Under the pieces are notes generated by a model. It was not told where the DNA came from, searched no databases, and saw only the letters and a program-made list of their open reading frames with translations. Made by a program: the position numbers and the translations under genes. From assembly GCF_004798865.1 (NCBI RefSeq), contig NW_025335440.1, forward strand, positions 5,025,981 to 5,089,980: a DNA stretch of 64,000 nucleotides, in the 5' to 3' direction. Shown here piece by piece: positions 60,701 to 64,000 of this stretch. The first letter of the stretch is position 1; every line of letters starts with the position of its first letter. The stretch comes from Varanus komodoensis. Lineage: Eukaryota > Chordata > Lepidosauria > Squamata > Varanidae.

Positions 60701-63700
60701 ATCTGGGAAATTGTATCCAATCAAACAACTCTCTTTGCCCTGCTGTTCATACAATCCTCCTCCTCCTCCATCACATTTCTATACCTTCCATAGCCAAAGA
60801 TCTCTGGGGTGGCTTACAAAATGGACTAATTCCAACAGGGGTTTTTATCCTACACATAATTTTCTTGAAGGGGAATACCGATTGCCGTCTTTTCCTTCGT
60901 CACTCTTTGGAATGAGCTCGAGGGGAGGGAAATGGAGGAAAAGGAAAAGCCAGTAAGTGCTCAATGAATTGAGAGTTCACACTTGGCTGCCAAAAATAGT
61001 GTGTAAAGGAGAAGCCCGAACTCAGCAAGGTGCAGGTCAAGGCATCCGGTCCAATGCCTTCCTCTTCTTTTAAAGGCTGTGTTATAATGGTGCCGAATGC
61101 TGTCAGAGTCCACAGGCCTGGGACACAGTCCACGAGCGGTGCAGTGAAGCCAGTGCAGTGAATGCACTGGCCAAGAGAGCAGGGCTGGGACTCAGGCGAT
61201 CCGGGTCCCAGTCCCCGCTCAGCCATGGAGCCAGCTGGGTGACTCTGGGCCAGGCACAGCCTCTCAGCCCAGCCTACCTTGCAGGGCTGCTTTTGTGAGG
61301 ATAGGATTTGAGAGCAGAGGAGGAGTATGATGTGCGTGGCTTTGAGTTCTTAGAGAAAGGGACAGGATATAAATCTAATAAATAAATAAAAATAAAACTG
61401 CAGCACAGAGGACCAGAGCAATGGCCTATCTTGTCCAAATTCCTGTTTTGCACCCTGGCCAAAGGATATGGAAGCCCGCCAGAAGGATATGGAGGCAACG
61501 AGTCCTCCTTCACGGGTGCCCCTGCATCTGCCGTGTCCACCAGGCGGTCTGTATGATGAAGCAGCAGCTTTCTGCTCAGCCCAGCCCCGGAGCATGGACC
61601 CTCGCTAGCCCCTTAGCACTCAAGAGCTCTCTAAAGGAGACTGTACCGTATCTGTGAGCGAGCCGGTGTCATGGGTGATGTTGAGCTCCCCCACGGCGAC
61701 GGAAGAAGAGTTGAGCACCGGCAACAGGAGAGGGTCTGGAATGCACGGTGTGTCCGCTTTGCCCACGATCTGCCCTTGGACGGCGGTTCCCAGGACAGTC
61801 CCCAGCACTTCCACCGTCATGCCTGGGGGAGGAAGAGGTGCGAGCAGGCAGTGGTCAGGTGGGGGAGGCTGCTGTCTGGCCAGCCTTCCTTGAAAGCAGT
61901 CCCAGCAAACCTCGGTTTGGCTGCCCAGCCAGCCGTTGGGAGTGCGCCAATTAAACCATTTCGTCTTAAGTGCTTCAACTCACGTAGCTCACTTTTGCAA
62001 GCAGGACTTCCTGGGAAGTCATGTCCAGACACCATACACGTAAGATGAATATTCTCAATAGTCAGAGAACAACGTGCACCCTTCTCTCTCCTTTCTTGGC
62101 CACTTGAAAGGGATCCTTCATAGAAATACAGTGGGGAAACCACTGCACACACGTTCGCTATGAATCAGCCCCGAAGCAACAGGTAGATGGGCAGGGTTGC
62201 CTGCAAACCCCTCATGAGTGAGGTCATATTTTGATCTCCAGGGTGAAGATCCTGCTGTTCAAAAGGTTTGTTCTATGTTTTACAAGGCAGAAGTCTGGAC
62301 TGCATCGCTGTATCTGGAGCAAAGGACGTAAAAAGCTAACATTCACCTCAGTGGGAGAAAATTTTGCGGGCAGTGAAGGCTGAGGGCTACACTGAAAGGG
62401 CTAAATGGCGACATGCAGGGAATTCGCACCTAAGATAGCCTGTTTTAAAGGCTTCTCCTTAACAGAGCCCTGTGTATAGCAACAGCACACCTGGAAAGAA
62501 GGTTTAACCTAGTCTACACTGGTTTGCTGCATGCAGAAACGATCAGAAAGGACACACCCACTCGGACACCCTACAGCTTGTTCTGTTTATGTGCAGAACA
62601 GCCCCATGCAAATAGGAATCTAAGAAAATCAATTTACTACATTTCTATGCAAACCAAGAGGCACACCTCTATGGCTCACACACATTAAAGAGCCATCGGT
62701 GCTGTCGGAAGCTCAGGCACACCCCTCCCAGCCCAGGGAGCCCAGCGGGTTGACTGCCGCATTTTAGGAGAATGCAGCCAGGCCGGCCAAGGAAGCTCCC
62801 AGCACAGATCGGATCAGTGGGAGTCAAGGTGCCAGCCCAAAGCGCTCCAGCCCTCCGACCCTCTTGCACAGGCCAATCCCAGACCAAGAGGAACAGATGC
62901 TTTTGCGCGCGTGCTCTGCATTCCTTCCCGCAGGCGCCGACACCTGCCTGCCTGCATCATCCATGTGCAACCAGGAGCACGTGCCCGGAGACGCATGTGC
63001 CACGAGGGACAGCTGGGGCATTTCATGCTGCCCCCCAGCAATTGCCACCCGAAGATCACATTGGCTCTCAGCCAGTGGGAGCCAGAGGAAGAAAACAGCA
63101 TCCCACCCCAGGGGCTAGAAGCACTTTAACAGCACTTTTGTATAAAGACAGGAGGTTCTTACGGTAGGCAGTGGCAGAATCTCGCTCACTCTGCTCTCTG
63201 CTAATGAACATGGTGAGGGCCGAGTAGGGCACATGGAAGCACTGCAAGAGAGAAAAGGAACACGGGAACTTGAGGTGCTGCAGGTGTCGTGCAAAACACA
63301 GCTAGGTCAGGGCATGTGCCAGGGGATGGCCGGAATTTCTGAAAGGAGGTGGGTGTGAAGAAGAGCCGATAAGCAAGTCTTTGGGACAGGTAAGTGCCTG
63401 ACTTCTCCATCTGGAGAAGAGACCCCCCCAACAAAACAGGCTAAGGGCTCAAAAATGCACATAGCTTGCATGCAGTTTTCGTTTGATTTCATTTTGCCCA
63501 TGTTCCCCCCATTTTCGGCATCTATGATATGTGTGTATACAATGGCTGCTGAAGGGGGTTCAGGGGTGAAACCGGACCCCTGACCTCCTAAAGTTGCTCC
63601 CACACTGCAAATTGTATATTACACCATGTGGGCTCGAAACTTAGTTTAGGAAAGTGAGAGTGCAGACATCAGGAATAGAAACTCTATACCAGGTGTCACA

Positions 63701-63908
63701 CTCCAATTGATACAAGGACTTGAAACAGCAAGGTGGGTGAATTCTGATGAATTTCATTGTACCACAAAAAGAAGGCAGACTCACCGTCACCAGAGTCTGG
63801 AAGATGCAGTAGAAGAAGAGGTACCACATCACTTGCCCTTGAGAGACGTCTGGCACAAACCATATCAGGAAATAGGAGATCACAGCAAAAGGAGTAGAAA
63901 ATACAATC
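51659..63908 (-). CDS. MFSD2A: MFSD2A, sodium-dependent lysophosphatidylcholine symporter 1 (partial, 7 exons)
   Basis: MFSD2A is a 12-helix MFS transporter that flips LPC-bound DHA and other long-chain LPCs into cells and restrains transcytosis at the blood-brain barrier. Seven exons are visible in transcript order: 63785-63908, 63163-63241, 61647-61822, 59998-60088, 57839-57960, 56093-56176 and 51659-51742. Every splice phase joins. They match about residues 119-365 of the 530-residue human protein (about TM4 to TM8, including the glycosylated luminal loop). The 5' exons lie past the right edge. The 3' exons (about 165 residues, TM9-TM12 and tail) were not found to the left, where a 100-N gap lies. 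Residues equivalent to human T159, S166 and S339, mutated in recessive microcephaly, are conserved. Identity is certain; completeness is not. Confidence 0.96.
51743..54499 (-). other. MFSD2A: MFSD2A intron, left part
   Basis: Nothing coding was recognised. The sequence between the exon at 51,742 and the inverted L2 pair is largely unique. Confidence 0.55.
54500..54780 (-). mobile_element. L2 LINE 3' end, left arm of an inverted pair
   Basis: Antisense L2 3' end: ttttatatcccacccttccc and then ggttggtctggagcc ... ttctgagaagcacattcc ... actgcagagaaggcc. It meets the next L2 copy head-to-head near 54,790. It lies in the MFSD2A intron between 51,742 and 56,093. Confidence 0.75.
54800..55250 (+). 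mobile_element. L2 LINE 3' end, right arm of an inverted pair
   Basis: Sense L2: HLFWLPVDAWAQFKVLVMTD, then RRAFSAVAPQSWNSLPREVR, FWHQAKTFSF, 3'UTR tttattgctaaaccgtcctg and an aaataaataaac tail. It is in opposite orientation to the preceding L2. Confidence 0.82.
56093..56176 (-). CDS. MFSD2A: MFSD2A exon (LLEGNFALFCTYTLGFRNEF)
   Basis: This 84-nt phase-0 exon (28 residues) ends QNVLLAIM. It is almost identical to human (LVEGNFVLFCTYTLGFRNEF). The acceptor is ctttccag and the donor ATG|gtatgt. Confidence 0.96.
56385..56465 (-). mobile_element. tRNA-derived SINE tail fragment, copy H
   Basis: Only the 3' half remains: cacaacaaccctgtgaggcg on plus. It lies in an MFSD2A intron, 210 bp right of the exon at 56,093-56,176. 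Confidence 0.55.
57235..57380 (+). mobile_element. L2-like 3'UTR tail
   Basis: An AT-rich stretch ends gtgaactgcccatagagcct and gagaaaataaatagat, resembling an L2 3' terminus. It lies in an MFSD2A intron. Confidence 0.4.
57839..57960 (-). CDS. MFSD2A: MFSD2A exon (FFQGLKLVMKHGPYIKLIAA)
   Basis: This 122-nt exon encodes the central cytoplasmic loop and the next helix, ending TSLAFM with donor ATG|gtaagg. Two AG acceptors nine bases apart (cctcag aatcctcag) both keep the frame, giving E-SSE-L or E-L. The central loop is two-thirds the length of the human loop. Confidence 0.94.
58670..58904 (+). repeat. Unidentified dispersed repeat, copy B
   Basis: Partner of the copy at 49.1 kb. It lies in the MFSD2A intron between 57,960 and 59,998. 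Small internal indels distinguish the two. Confidence 0.7.
59998..60088 (-). CDS. MFSD2A: MFSD2A exon (AYMLAAGVIGGIYILCAAIL)
   Basis: This 91-nt exon encodes one membrane helix followed by the cytoplasmic GVRERR motif (human GVREQR). It ends after the first base of a Glu codon. The acceptor is ctcctgcag and the donor G|gtgagc. Confidence 0.95.
61145..61397 (+). mobile_element. tRNA-derived SINE with L2-like tail, copy F
   Basis: It has agcagggctgggactcaggc, gggtcccagtccccgctcag, tgggtgactctgggccaggc and tggacaggatataaatc-type tail (gacaggatataaatctaata). It lies in the MFSD2A intron before the exon at 59,998-60,088. Confidence 0.83.
61647..61822 (-). CDS. MFSD2A: MFSD2A exon with glycosylated luminal loop
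   Basis: This 176-nt exon encodes MTVEVLGTVLGTAVQGQIVG and then a hydrophilic loop with two N-glycosylation sequons, NSS and NIT, ending SLTDT. The helix half is nearly identical to human. The loop is about five residues longer and diverged, but keeps two sequons as in mammals. The acceptor is ctcccccag and the donor ACG|gtacag. Confidence 0.94.
61823..63162 (-). other. MFSD2A: MFSD2A intron
   Basis: A 1.3-kb intron with no recognisable repeat or exon. It joins a C|gtaaga donor to a cccccag acceptor in phase 1. Confidence 0.7.
63163..63241 (-). CDS. MFSD2A: MFSD2A exon (CFHVPYSALTMFIS)
   Basis: This 79-nt exon encodes CFHVPYSALTMFISREQSER then DSATAY and the first base of an Arg codon. PYSAL holds the residue equivalent to human S166. 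ERDSATAYR is the conserved cytoplasmic MFS loop motif of the MFSD2/GPH family. The acceptor is ctcttgcag and the donor C|gtaaga. Confidence 0.95.
63785..63908 (-). CDS. MFSD2A: MFSD2A exon (IVFSTPFAVISYFLIWFVPD)
   Basis: This 124-nt exon with acceptor ctttatag and donor ACG|gtgagt encodes 41 residues ending FYCIFQTLVT. It contains one membrane helix (AVISYFLIWFV) and the start of the next. The last Thr corresponds to human T159. Upstream exons are outside the window. Confidence 0.95.
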
Positions 63909-64000
63909 CTATAAAGAGTTAAAAAAGAAAAGTGATTATGTCTTGAAAACTAAAAAAAAAAGTCCTAGTTTTGTTATGTGTTGGGATGGCTTTAAATGCA

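Noticed and set aside
60745-60825. L2-like tail in an MFSD2A intron
   Set aside because: Only ctctggggtggcttacaaaa is suggestive; the fragment is too short.

Overview
The window looks like vertebrate nuclear DNA, most likely from a squamate reptile (lizard or gecko-like). It has large introns, GT-AG splice sites, one CpG-island promoter, and a repeat load of CR1, L2, L1 and Bov-B LINEs, tRNA-derived SINEs and one Sauria-type SINE inserted in a CR1. Two protein genes can be read exon by exon, both on the minus strand. They are CAP1 (adenylyl cyclase-associated protein 1) at about 1.5-27.1 kb and part of MFSD2A (sodium-dependent lysophosphatidylcholine/DHA transporter) from 51.66 kb to beyond the right edge. 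Their order and orientation match the human MYCL-MFSD2A-CAP1-PPT1 neighbourhood on chromosome 1.

Layout. 1-1.5 kb: probably the 3' end of a convergent gene (PPT1 by synteny; not proven) and a short tail-to-tail spacer. 1.5-14.9 kb: CAP1 3'UTR and all 12 coding exons, giving an intact 477-residue reading frame with every phase joining. 14.9-26.9 kb: one 12-kb first intron with SINEs, CR1 pieces and a hAT-type miniature element. 26.4-27.2 kb: CpG island, non-coding exon 1 and an inverted CCAAT box. 27.2-51.6 kb: repeat-rich intergenic DNA with two close Bov-B copies, an L1 with a perfect 15-bp target duplication, stacked L2 ends, a solo LTR, and a CR1 that runs into a 100-N assembly gap at 50,601-50,700. 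51.66-63.9 kb: seven consecutive MFSD2A exons covering about residues 119-365 of the 530-residue human protein. The exons for the C-terminal third should lie between 51.66 and 27 kb, but I could not find them; the gap is the likely reason.

The two genes are neighbours and are not known to share a pathway. CAP1 recycles actin with cofilin in the cytosol of nearly all cells. MFSD2A is a 12-helix plasma-membrane transporter, best known from blood-brain-barrier endothelium. I saw no new biological system here. The observations worth a second look are the truncated MFSD2A, the dated repeat insertions, an unidentified dispersed repeat pair, and a G-rich strand opposite the CAP1 polyproline exon.
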